DNA of 42,318 bases, from positions 1-42,318 of the forward strand of contig JAQGIK010000082.1 in the NCBI GenBank assembly GCA_028291265.1. Direction: 5' to 3'. The position numbers and the translations under genes were made by a program. The notes below the pieces were generated by a model. That model saw only the letters and a program-made list of their open reading frames with translations. It ran no database searches and had not been told where the DNA came from. Shown here piece by piece: positions 35,135 through 42,318 of the stretch (positions are counted from its first letter, which is position 1; every line of letters starts with the position of its first letter). This DNA comes from Caulobacter sp. Its GTDB lineage: Bacteria; Pseudomonadota; Alphaproteobacteria; Caulobacterales; Caulobacteraceae.

Positions 35135-35868
35135 TGCGTTCGCTGTTTGTCTCCCTCGGCGTCGTCCTGATCCTGGCCGGTTGCGGCCCGAAGCCGCCGA
35201 AGCCCTGGGACGGTGGGCCGGGCGTTCAGGCGGAGACCCAGATCTTCGTCCTGGTCGACCTTTCCGCCACCTGGCTGAACGAACGGTCGCGCCCACGAAA
35301 CGAGGCGGTGCTCGGCGAACTGGGCCACGGTCTGGCGCTGGCCGCCGAGGAGCTGCCGCAGCCCCTGCTCATCCAGCATCGCATCATCGGCGCCAACAGC
35401 CTCGAACGGCCGCCGCTCTGTGACCTGATCTACCAGCGCACCCTCGCCCCCAAGGCCAACCAGCCCAGTTACCAGATCACCAGCGCCAAGAAGCTGAGGA
35501 ACTACCTGGGTATCGATTGCCCGCGGTTCATCATCGGCCGCCCGGCCGAGCCGCTGACTGAAATCTCGGCGGCCGTCATCTCCGTCGCCAACCAGAGGGC
35601 GCGCTCACGTGACCGGCGATACATCGTTGTGGTCAGCGACTTTCTCGAGGAAACCAGCCAGCCGGTCTCGCTGCCCAGCAATCTGAGCGGCTTTCGGGTG
35701 CTGATGATCTATCGGCCGGTGACCGAGGACATGCCGCATCCCGCCAGCATGACCGCCAGGGTCGAGGACTGGCGACGGGAATTCGCGCGGCGCGGCGCGG
35801 AGGTCATCGCTATTCCGGACACCGGCCTGAAGCGCGCCGCGGTCGCTTCCTACATCACCCCCAAATAG
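35134..35868 (+). CDS. Lipoprotein with von Willebrand A (MIDAS) domain
   Basis: 244 residues from MRSLFVSLGVVLILAGCG; the lipobox LAGC makes Cys17 the lipidated residue. The mature domain (35-235) reads as VWA: FVLVDLSAT supplies Asp42, Ser44 and Thr46 (a DxSxT variant of DxSxS); EPLTEI (Thr142) the second MIDAS position; and VVVSDFLEE (Asp169) the third. It probably binds a metal and a protein partner in the periplasm. It is the second gene of the operon (TGATG with the gene before, eight bases to the next). VWA proteins are unusual as partners of stator-type channels. Confidence 0.8.
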   Translation: MRSLFVSLGVVLILAGCGPKPPKPWDGGPGVQAETQIFVLVDLSATWLNERSRPRNEAVLGELGHGLALAAEELPQPLLIQHRIIGANSLERPPLCDLIYQRTLAPKANQPSYQITSAKKLRNYLGIDCPRFIIGRPAEPLTEISAAVISVANQRARSRDRRYIVVVSDFLEETSQPVSLPSNLSGFRVLMIYRPVTEDMPHPASMTARVEDWRREFARRGAEVIAIPDTGLKRAAVASYITPK

Positions 35869-35876
35869 AGAGCCCG

Positions 35877-37244
35877 ATGTCGGACGACACACCAAAATCG
35901 GGCATGCGCTCCATTCTCAGGCGGCCCAAGCCGGCGCCCGCCGAGGCCCCGGAAGCGCAGGTGGAGACCGTCGCGAAGAGGGGCGTTTCCGTCCGGATCG
36001 CCGACCGCGGCGTGCTGCTGTTCTTCGTCTGCCTGGTGGTCGGGCTGCTGCTGGCCTCGACCGGGCTGTCGGCAAATCCGGTCCTGCAGCAGATCGGCCT
36101 GCTGGGTCCTATCGTCGCCACCATCGCCTTTCCCCTCCTCGGCCTGGCGTTCAGGCTGGGCTCGGACGCCCACACGCGCGAGCGCTTCGCCGACAACTGC
36201 TATTATCTGGGGTTCATCTTCACCCAAGCCGCCCTGCTGTTCGGCTTTCTGCCGGTGGCGATTTCCAGTCGGGAAATCAGCAGCGGCGACGTTCTGCGGT
36301 TTTTCGGCGTGGCGATTGGCGCCTCGATGGCCGGCCTGATCGCCCGAACCCTGCTCATCCAGACGGCGCGCACGACCAGCGAGCTGGACAATGCGATCCA
36401 CACCGAGGTCGAGGCCCTGGCCGTCGCCGTTTCGGATCGGTCCCGCCGCGTCTTCGAGCAGTTCTCGACGCTTGGCCAGGAGCTCGGGGCGGCGCACGAG
36501 GCGCTCAACAAGCAGCTACAGAACCATATGGCCGTCATCGCCGGCTCGATGAGCGACTATGAGGCCCTGCTGAAGCGGGAGGTGGCGTCGCTCGCTTCGG
36601 GCGCGGCCCAGGTGTCGCAGTCGGCCGACCGCGCCGAGCGCGACTTCGACAGTCACCAGCGCACCTTCGGCCTGGAGGTGAAGCGGGCCGCCGACATCCT
36701 CCAGTCGCTTCAGACCGAACTCTCCACCCAGGTCGCCGGCGCCAGCGCCGCAATTCGCAGCAGCGCCGACTCCCTGGCGACCGGCGCGCGGGCGCTGCAG
36801 GGCCTTTCGGGCCTGGGGGGGAGCGTGGAGTCCTTACAGGCGCGCGTCTCCGACATCGACACCGCCACCCAGACTCTCGACAGCACCGTTCAGCGGGCGA
36901 CGGGTCTGCTGGAACGAACGACCTCCGAGGTGGTTCATGAGCTGGGCGGCGCCGCCGATCGCGCCGGCGAGGCATTGAACGTCGCTGTCGGCAAAGCGGC
37001 TGGCCAGCTGTCCGACTCCTTCGCCCGGTCGACGGGCGAACTCGACCACTCGGCGCGCGAAGCCAGAGGGCATCTGGGCGATAGGGCAACCGCCTTCAAC
37101 GCCGATATCCAGGGCGCCGTAGAGGCGCTGCGCGAGACCCTGACCAGCTTCCGGGCCGAGATCGAACGGATCCGGGTCGAACCCGCTGTCGTCGCCCAGA
37201 AGGGGCCGCGCGGACGCCGCGGCAAGGACCTGCCGGATGGCTGA
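35877..37244 (+). CDS. Four-TM protein with very long helical tail (ZorA/TolQ-like)
   Basis: 455 residues. TM segments lie at about 45-63, 73-93, 109-130 and 139-161. The last two, YLGFIFTQAALLFGF and FFGVAIGASMAGLIARTLL, recall the conserved TM pair of the MotA/TolQ/ZorA family. Residues 165-440 are almost entirely helical, with Ala/Glu/Gln/Ser-rich heptad-like sequence (for example AADILQSLQTELSTQV), so a long cytoplasmic coiled-coil or tail is likely, as in ZorA. The C-terminus is basic (GPRGRRGKD). It overlaps the next gene by eight bases. It may instead be chemoreceptor-like in its tail, but no MCP hairpin motif is present. Confidence 0.7.
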   Translation: MSDDTPKSGMRSILRRPKPAPAEAPEAQVETVAKRGVSVRIADRGVLLFFVCLVVGLLLASTGLSANPVLQQIGLLGPIVATIAFPLLGLAFRLGSDAHTRERFADNCYYLGFIFTQAALLFGFLPVAISSREISSGDVLRFFGVAIGASMAGLIARTLLIQTARTTSELDNAIHTEVEALAVAVSDRSRRVFEQFSTLGQELGAAHEALNKQLQNHMAVIAGSMSDYEALLKREVASLASGAAQVSQSADRAERDFDSHQRTFGLEVKRAADILQSLQTELSTQVAGASAAIRSSADSLATGARALQGLSGLGGSVESLQARVSDIDTATQTLDSTVQRATGLLERTTSEVVHELGGAADRAGEALNVAVGKAAGQLSDSFARSTGELDHSAREARGHLGDRATAFNADIQGAVEALRETLTSFRAEIERIRVEPAVVAQKGPRGRRGKDLPDG

Positions 37245-38007
37245 CGCCGGCAGCGCGGCGACGGCGGCGGAGCTCCGCAAGGAACGGGTCCACACCACCA
37301 TGCTCATCGAGGTGCTGGCCCTGTTGATCTTCATGGCCATGGCCTTCGCCTTCCTGTCCCGCGACGAAAGTCGCCATGACCGGGCCATGGAGCGGATCAG
37401 GGAACTGACCGAGGAACTCGACGCGGCCAAGCGGACGATCGCGGCCCAGCGGATCGAAATTCGCAAGCTCCAGCTTAGCAATGAGCAGCTGGCGGAGTCG
37501 CTGCGGCGACTGGCGAAAATGAACAACGACACGCTCAGGGCCAACGACAAACTGGTCGTCCTGCCCCAGAGCCAGCTCGACGAACTGACCGGCAACATCG
37601 CCAACAAGGACGCGATGCTGGATGAACGCCAGAAGAGCAACGCCGCTCTACGGGCCAAGCTTGCCCAGTCGCAGGGCGGCGGGACCGACCTGCCCAACTG
37701 CACGGTCACGTCCGGTTTCCTCCTGTCCATCGAACTCATGGGTGATGGTGGTTTCGTGGTGCGGCAGGCCTGGGCGCCCGGCGCCGATCCGGTGGCGCGG
37801 AGTTTGCCCGGCGCGCTCGAGCTAACCTCCGGGCAGATGTCGGTCGCCCGGTTCGAGGCGGGGGCGGCCAGATTGCGGGACTGGGGTCGTGCTCAGTCCG
37901 TGCCCTGCGGTTTCCGGGCCAGGGTCACCAACCGTCACAGCAATCTGGACCTCTACAAACGCCAGAACCGGATCGTCGAGCGCTACTTCTATACGGCGAG
38001 GTACTGA
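37237..38007 (+). CDS. Single-TM coiled-coil protein with acidic TM residue (ExbD/ZorB-like position)
   Basis: 256 residues. The one membrane segment (21-40), TTMLIEVLALLIFMAMAF, has Glu25 where ExbD/MotB/ZorB proteins have their ion-binding Asp (compare LVDVVLVLLIIF). A coiled coil follows (about 45-145: RIRELTEELDAAKRTIAAQR and so on), then a compact domain (151-256) with two cysteines (155 and 224). With a cytoplasmic N-terminus, the coiled coil and domain would be periplasmic. The overlap with the ZorA-like gene before and the TGATG with the gene after indicate one complex. No OmpA motif is visible in the C-terminal domain. Confidence 0.72.
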   Translation: MADAGSAATAAELRKERVHTTMLIEVLALLIFMAMAFAFLSRDESRHDRAMERIRELTEELDAAKRTIAAQRIEIRKLQLSNEQLAESLRRLAKMNNDTLRANDKLVVLPQSQLDELTGNIANKDAMLDERQKSNAALRAKLAQSQGGGTDLPNCTVTSGFLLSIELMGDGGFVVRQAWAPGADPVARSLPGALELTSGQMSVARFEAGAARLRDWGRAQSVPCGFRARVTNRHSNLDLYKRQNRIVERYFYTARY

Positions 38008-38660
38008 TGGCCTGGCCTGGCCGCATGCTGTCCGCCCTGGTGGCCAGCGTCCGGCGCGCCGCCGCGGCGCTTGGCCAGCTGGCGGACCGATGGACGCGCC
38101 GGCGGCGACCTCAGGCCTCTCCACCGGATCCGCGAGGGCCCCGGGACGAGGGGCCCGAGTCGCCGATAGGCCATGAGCCGGCCTTCTGGCTGCGGTTCGT
38201 CCCCAGTGCGCTGGCCTCCGCCGCCCAAAGCCTGGATGCCGGCGCCCGACGGGCTCAGCGTCGTCGTCGTGACCTGGAGCGGCGAGAGATGAAGGCGGCT
38301 GATGAGCTGGAAGCCTTGATTGCGCTGATCGAGGCCACGGCCTGGCCTCCAGCCTTCAGGCCGACTCCGCCCTATCCGGCGGCCTTTCAAGGCGAACTGT
38401 TCGCCATCGCTGTCGAGGCCGATGCCTGGGTCGAACAGGAGCGGACCCGAGCCTTCCTGAGCGCTGGCGGCCGCGTCACCGAGGGGCTGGACCACGCCGC
38501 CCTCGTCGCCGCGATGGGCGGACCCATAGCCTACCGGGTGTTCGATGGCCTGTACGCCGTTTCGACGGGCCGCGCATCGGGGCCCTATGGGCGCTTCCGC
38601 GCGCTCCTGCAGCAGCGCAACTGGTTGAATCGCCGGTTCGGCCAGAGAGGCGCGGATTAG
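38007..38660 (+). CDS. Hypothetical helical protein, last gene of the stator-like operon
   Basis: 217 residues. The N-terminus is basic and amphipathic (VRRAAAALGQLADRWTRRRR), followed by a Pro-rich linker (36-55) and a mostly helical domain (60-217) with a very basic patch (RRAQRRRRDLERRE). No TM, signal or catalytic motif is recognised. It could be a cytoplasmic factor that docks on the tail of the four-TM protein; this rests on position. Five bases separate it from the convergent DNA-glycosylase gene. Confidence 0.65.
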   Translation: MAWPGRMLSALVASVRRAAAALGQLADRWTRRRRPQASPPDPRGPRDEGPESPIGHEPAFWLRFVPSALASAAQSLDAGARRAQRRRRDLERREMKAADELEALIALIEATAWPPAFRPTPPYPAAFQGELFAIAVEADAWVEQERTRAFLSAGGRVTEGLDHAALVAAMGGPIAYRVFDGLYAVSTGRASGPYGRFRALLQQRNWLNRRFGQRGAD

Positions 38661-38665
38661 GACGG

Positions 38666-39865
38666 CTACAACACCTTCGCCAAGGCCTGCGCCAGGTCAC
38701 CCTTGCCGACGACTTCAACCCTTTCCAGCCCCAGCCACCCGGCCATCAGCTTCAGTTCCGCCGCCAGCGCCGCCGGCGTCCCGGCCGTCGCGTCGGCTTC
38801 GCGCCAGGCGGCCTGTACCAACAGCACCCCGCCCTTGCGGTCGCTCTTCAGGTCGACGCGGGCGGTGATCGCCTCGCCTTCGAGGAAGGGCAGGACGTAG
38901 TAGCCGTGTTCGCGCTTGTGGGCCGGGGTGTAGATCTCCAGGCGGATGCGCACCCCGAAGATGCGTTCGGTGCGCTCGCGGAACCAGATCAGGTTGTCGA
39001 AGGGCGAGAGCAGGGCGCGGGCGTGGATACGGCGCGGTATCTTCGCGGCGGGCCAGAGCCAGGCGGGTTTGCCCCAGCCCTTGACCGTCGCCGGTAGAAG
39101 CTCGCCGGCCTCGACCAGTTCGGCGATGCGCAGTTTCGTGTCGGCGACCCCGAGGCGGAAATAGTCGCGCAGGTCGGTCTCGGTGGCGACGCCCATGGCC
39201 CGGGCGCTGATGCGGACCAACTCGCGCTGGGCGTCCGCTTCAGTGGGCGTCGGCGTGTTGATCACCGCCCCCGGCAACACCCGTTCGGTGAGGTCGTAGA
39301 CGCGTTCGAAACTGCGGCGGGTCTTGGTGGTGATCTGGCCGGTCCAGAACAGCCATTCGAGCGCCCGCTTGCCCTCCGACCAGGACCACCAGCCGGGGGC
39401 GCCGCGCGGGCCGGTGGCGAAGTCGCCGCCGGTGACCGGGCCGCGCCGTTCGATCTCCTCAAGAATGCCGTCGATGTAGTCGCGGCGCTCGCGGGCGAAG
39501 CGGGCGATGCCCTTCCAGATGCCGTCGCCGGCCTCCGCCCGGGCCATGCGCCAGCGGAACAGGGGCTGGTTCTGCACTGGCATCAGGGAGGCCTCGTGGC
39601 CCCAGTATTCGAACAGGCTGGGCTTCCTGCCCCAGGCCTCGGACTCCAGGATGTCGCGGTCATAGTCGCCGAGGCGGGAGAACTTGGGCAGGTAGTGGGT
39701 GCGGGTGACGACGTTGACGCTGTCGACCTGCACGACGCCGAGGCGCTCGACCGTCTTGCGGAAATGGCGGGCCGAGGGGGCGAGCGGGCGCGGCTCGGCA
39801 AAGCCCTGGGCGGCCAGGGCGATGCGCCGGGCCTGGGCGGCCGACAGGGTGACGCCAGTGTTCAT
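38666..39865 (-). CDS. YcaQ/AlkX-type winged-helix DNA glycosylase (HTH_42)
   Basis: 399 residues. The sequence RLGVVQVDSVNVVTRTHYLP (41-60) is the YcaQ/AlkZ signature; Gln46-Val47-Asp48 is the QxD form of AlkX/YcaQ rather than the QxQ of AlkZ. FEYWGHEASLMP and LLSPFDNLIWFRERTERIF are further family marks. E. coli YcaQ unhooks DNA interstrand crosslinks, and AlkZ protects azinomycin producers. A role in repair of bulky or crosslinked DNA is therefore likely. Starts MNTGVTLSAAQARRIAL. Confidence 0.87.
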   Translation of the reverse strand: MNTGVTLSAAQARRIALAAQGFAEPRPLAPSARHFRKTVERLGVVQVDSVNVVTRTHYLPKFSRLGDYDRDILESEAWGRKPSLFEYWGHEASLMPVQNQPLFRWRMARAEAGDGIWKGIARFARERRDYIDGILEEIERRGPVTGGDFATGPRGAPGWWSWSEGKRALEWLFWTGQITTKTRRSFERVYDLTERVLPGAVINTPTPTEADAQRELVRISARAMGVATETDLRDYFRLGVADTKLRIAELVEAGELLPATVKGWGKPAWLWPAAKIPRRIHARALLSPFDNLIWFRERTERIFGVRIRLEIYTPAHKREHGYYVLPFLEGEAITARVDLKSDRKGGVLLVQAAWREADATAGTPAALAAELKLMAGWLGLERVEVVGKGDLAQALAKVL

Positions 39866-39901
39866 GCTTTGTTTATGGCGTGATTCTGCGGCCGGGCCAG
39901 G

Positions 39902-40882
39902 TCAGCTGTGATCCAGCACCGGCTTGGGCTGGTAGGGCTTCTCCAGCGCCTTGACCTCCTCGGCGGTCAGGTCGAGGTCGAGGGCGGCCAGGGCTTCGCT
40001 GAGGTGGTGCAGCTTGCTGGCCCCGACAATGGGGGCGGTGATGGCGTCGTTGCGCAGGACCCAGGCCAGGGCGACCTGGGTGTTCGAGACGCCGCGGGCC
40101 TTCGCAATCGCCTCGACCGCATCGACCACCGCGTGGTCGGCGTCGCGGTAGTAGAGGCGGGGGCTGAACTCGTCGGTACGGGCCCGTTCGGTATTGCCCT
40201 CGCCCGGTAGGCTGCGGCCGCCGGCCAGAAAGCCCCGCGCCAGCGGCGACCAGGGGATGACGCCGACGCCCTCGGCCTTGCAGAGGGGCAGCATCTCGCG
40301 TTCCTCCTCGCGGTAGACCAGGTTGTACTGCGGCTGCATGGAGACGAACTTCGTCCAGCCGTGCCTGTCGCTGGTGGCCAGCATCTTGGCGAACTGCCAG
40401 GCGAACATCGAACTGGCCCCGATGTAGCGGGCCTTGCCGGCCTTCACGACGTCATGCAGCGCCTCCAGGGTCTCCTCGATGGGGGTCGCCGGGTCGAAGC
40501 GGTGGATCTGGTAGAGGTCGATGTAGTCGGTCCCGAGGTTCTTCAGCGAGCGGTCGACGGCGTCGAAGATGTGCTTGCGCGACAGGCCGCCGGCGTTGGA
40601 CCCCTGGCCGTGCGGGAAGAAGACCTTGGTGGCGATCACCGTGTCCTGGCGCCGGGTGAATTCCTTGAGCCACTTGCCGGTGACGCGCTCGCTCTCGCCG
40701 TTCGAGTACATGTCGGCGGTGTCGAAGAAGTTGATCCCGCCCTCGGCGGCGGCCTTGAAGAACGGCTCGGCGGCGGCCTCGTCCAGCACCCATGGACGCC
40801 ATGTGGGCGAACCGTACGTCATACAGCCGAGACAAAGCCGTGAGACCTTGAGGCCAGTGTTCCCGAGGCGGACGTAGTCCAT
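39902..40882 (-). CDS. Aldo/keto reductase
   Basis: 326 residues from MDYVRLGNTGLKVSRLCLG. The catalytic tetrad is visible as FFDTADMY (Asp, Tyr), ATKVFF (Lys) and QIHRFD (His). IPWSPLARGFLAGG and GASKLHHL are the NADPH-binding parts. It belongs to the YghZ/L-glyceraldehyde-reductase-like group by overall pattern; the substrate is uncertain. GGGAGA precedes the ATG at 40882. It is divergent from the sulfotransferase gene by 42 bp. Confidence 0.92.
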   Translation of the reverse strand: MDYVRLGNTGLKVSRLCLGCMTYGSPTWRPWVLDEAAAEPFFKAAAEGGINFFDTADMYSNGESERVTGKWLKEFTRRQDTVIATKVFFPHGQGSNAGGLSRKHIFDAVDRSLKNLGTDYIDLYQIHRFDPATPIEETLEALHDVVKAGKARYIGASSMFAWQFAKMLATSDRHGWTKFVSMQPQYNLVYREEEREMLPLCKAEGVGVIPWSPLARGFLAGGRSLPGEGNTERARTDEFSPRLYYRDADHAVVDAVEAIAKARGVSNTQVALAWVLRNDAITAPIVGASKLHHLSEALAALDLDLTAEEVKALEKPYQPKPVLDHS

Positions 40883-40924
40883 GGCGCTGTCTCCCGATGT
40901 TCGCATCCTAGTTGGAGGGCCGCG

Positions 40925-41746
40925 ATGAGTTTGGCAACGGACACGGCGCGTCTCGCGGGACGGGATCTCGAGAACGATGTCCAGGCCTTCCATCTGGTCC
41001 GCTACGCCGCATCGGTCGACGGCTTCCTGGCCACGGCCAAGAACAGCGGCACGCACTGGCTGCGGTTCATGGCCAGCCACGCCATCGCCCACCACCTGGG
41101 CCTGCCGTCGCCGGAGCGTTCCAGCGGGCCGGACAGCGACGCCTTCATCGGCCATCCGAAACATCGGCCTGTGCATGGCAAGGCGCCGCGCATCGGCAGT
41201 TCGCACAACATTCCTTCGCGGCTGATCACCGTGGCGGCCGAGGCCGGCATGCTGGACCTGCCGCCGACCGTGGTGCTGGTCCGCGACCCGCGCGAGGCCC
41301 TGGCCAGCTACTATGTGAAGTGGGCGCAGACCTATGAGCTGGGGACCTTCCCGGAGTTCCTGCGTCGGCCGGCCCCGGGCAGGAAGAAGATCGACGACGT
41401 CTGGTGGTTCGTGCGGTTCTTCAATCGCTGGGGCGCGCTGGCGGCGGCGCTGCCGGGCCGGGTTCTGGTGCTGCGCCACGAGGACCTGCGGGCCGATCCG
41501 GGCGAGGGCGTGCGACGGCTGTGGGCCCATTGGGGCGTGCAGCTGGAGGACGCCGATGTGGCGGGGGCGCTGGCGGTGTCGAGCAAGGCGGCCGTCGCGG
41601 CGAGGCTGGACCCGGGCTACGGCGAGGCCATCGTGCCGCCCGAGGCCAGCCGGGCGGCGGTGCTCTGGACCGACGAGGACCGGGCGTTTCTATCAGCCCT
41701 GATGCGTGGGCATCTGCGGCATGACTTCGGCTACAGCCAACATTGA
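40925..41746 (+). CDS. Sulfotransferase family protein
   Basis: 273 residues. AKNSGTHWLRF (38-48) is the 5'-phosphosulfate loop (K-x-G-T-x-W-L form) and VLVRDPREALASYY (about 117-130) the 3'-phosphate-binding segment. RVLVLRHEDL and the preceding WWFVRFFNRWG fit the rest of the PAPS-dependent fold. It transfers sulfate from PAPS to an unknown hydroxyl or amine. GGAGG lies about seven bases before the ATG. The PAP it releases would be cleared by the CysQ-like enzyme. There is no signal peptide. Confidence 0.85.
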   Translation: MSLATDTARLAGRDLENDVQAFHLVRYAASVDGFLATAKNSGTHWLRFMASHAIAHHLGLPSPERSSGPDSDAFIGHPKHRPVHGKAPRIGSSHNIPSRLITVAAEAGMLDLPPTVVLVRDPREALASYYVKWAQTYELGTFPEFLRRPAPGRKKIDDVWWFVRFFNRWGALAAALPGRVLVLRHEDLRADPGEGVRRLWAHWGVQLEDADVAGALAVSSKAAVAARLDPGYGEAIVPPEASRAAVLWTDEDRAFLSALMRGHLRHDFGYSQH

Positions 41747-41747
41747 T

Positions 41748-41772
41748 CCTTCTCCCGCTCGTCGGGAGAAGG
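41748..41772. terminator. Hairpin between convergent genes
   Basis: CCTTCTCCCG (41748-41757) and CGGGAGAAGG (41763-41772) are perfect 10-bp arms with a five-base loop. It fills the 29-bp gap between the sulfotransferase and PPK2 stops and can serve both strands. No long T-run follows. Confidence 0.6.
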
Positions 41773-41775
41773 GCG

Positions 41776-42318
41776 CTATCGCTCGAGGCGGCCGTCCGAC
41801 AGCGCCGCCGCCTCGAACGGGAACAGCACGGCCGGGTCGGGTTTGGCCACGCCCTTGCGCAGCCTGGCCGGGGCCAGGGTGTGAAGCAGGTGGCGCATCA
41901 CCGCGATGCGGGCCGCCTTCTTGTGGTCGGCCTTTACGCAGGTCCAGGGCGCGGCGGCGGTGTGGGTGCGAATCAGCATCAGGTCGCGGGCCCCCGAATA
42001 GTCGTCCCAGCGTTTCTGGGCCTCGGCGTCGAGCGGGCTGGTCTTCAGGGCCTTCAGGGGATCGATGTAGCGCTCCTTGAGCCGTCGGGCCTGCTGTTCC
42101 TTGCCGATGTCGAGCCACAGCTTGACGATGCGGATGCCCTCGCCGACCAGCAGGGCTTCGAAATCCGGCGCGGCGACCAGGAAGGCTTCGTGTTGCTGCG
42201 CCGTGCAGAAGCCCATCACCGGCTCGACCCCGCCGCGGTTGGACCAGGAGCGGTTGAACAGCACGCAGTCGCCGGCGGCGGGCAGGTGGGGCACGAAACG
42301 CTGGAAGTACCACTGGGT
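41776..42318 (-). CDS. ppk2: Polyphosphate kinase 2 family protein (5' end beyond the window)
   Basis: The visible C-terminal 180 residues begin TQWYFQRFVPHLPAAGDC at the window edge, and contain LFNRSWSNRGGVEPVMGF (PPK2 lid region, normally FDRSWYNRAGVE; here Phe-Asn-Arg), IVKLWLDIGKEQQARR, WDDYSGARDLMLIRTHT and APWTCVKADHKKAARI. PPK2 enzymes phosphorylate nucleotides with polyphosphate. The Walker A is upstream of the window. The replacement of the lid Asp by Asn at LFNRSW is notable, as this position is normally acidic. Confidence 0.9.
   Translation of the reverse strand, partial: TQWYFQRFVPHLPAAGDCVLFNRSWSNRGGVEPVMGFCTAQQHEAFLVAAPDFEALLVGEGIRIVKLWLDIGKEQQARRLKERYIDPLKALKTSPLDAEAQKRWDDYSGARDLMLIRTHTAAAPWTCVKADHKKAARIAVMRHLLHTLAPARLRKGVAKPDPAVLFPFEAAALSDGRLER

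Noticed and set aside
33221..35296. 691-codon open frame on the minus strand across the polytopic-protein gene
   Set aside because: It is Arg/Pro/Asp/His-rich antisense sequence without hydrophobic or family patterns, while the plus-strand frame encodes a coherent multi-TM protein.
31443..38660. Calling the cluster a bona fide Zorya system
   Set aside because: The MotA/MotB-like proteins support a motor, but no ZorC/D/E/F/G-like helicase or nuclease is encoded in the cluster and the MotA-like protein of the first pair has no long tail.

Overview
The window reads as chromosomal DNA of a high-G+C alphaproteobacterium, most likely Caulobacterales (Caulobacter/Phenylobacterium-like). This is inferred from gene content (PmbA, CysQ-like phosphatase and DUF4170 in one run; a DUF374 acyltransferase fused translationally to an MsbA-type exporter; UbiD and UbiA), G+C-rich codon use, and nested palindromic repeats between genes. 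No rRNA, tRNA, CRISPR array or transposase was seen.

Layout. 1-3921: a large membrane-anchored STAND-type NTPase (nSTAND1), lower in G+C than its neighbours. 4119-9928: a YoaK-like membrane protein, a secreted glycine-zipper protein with about ten short repeats, the acyltransferase/MsbA pair, a tyrosine-phosphatase-like protein and a GFA-family protein. 10103-20039 (all minus strand): DUF4170, CysQ-like, PmbA, MAPEG, M14 carboxypeptidase, a small membrane protein with UbiD, YjbR, gamma-glutamyltransferase, VOC and a methyltransferase. 20141-25703: an unknown small protein, a 2OG-Fe(II) oxygenase, a PhyH-PhyH-TylF operon of unknown product, and a segmental duplication that left a 164-bp TylF remnant and two paralogous membrane genes with duplicated promoters. 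25700-31440: UbiA, a TetR/SDR divergent pair with two clear operators, a second SDR and an ABC exporter.

31443-38660 is the most unusual region. A two-gene MotA/MotB-like (ZorA/ZorB-like) unit on the minus strand faces a five-gene plus-strand operon. That operon encodes a polytopic membrane protein, a lipoprotein with a von Willebrand A (MIDAS) domain, a four-TM protein with a very long helical tail, a single-TM protein with an acidic residue in the membrane segment plus coiled coil, and an unknown helical protein. I read this as two stator-like, ion-driven modules built around a VWA lipoprotein. No helicase or nuclease typical of Zorya effectors is encoded between them, so it is either an undescribed relative or an unrelated envelope machine.

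38666-42318: an AlkX/YcaQ-type DNA glycosylase, an aldo/keto reductase, a sulfotransferase and the 3' part of a PPK2 polyphosphate kinase cut by the window edge. Several intergenic gaps between convergent genes are filled by palindromes that overlap or abut the stop codons on both sides.
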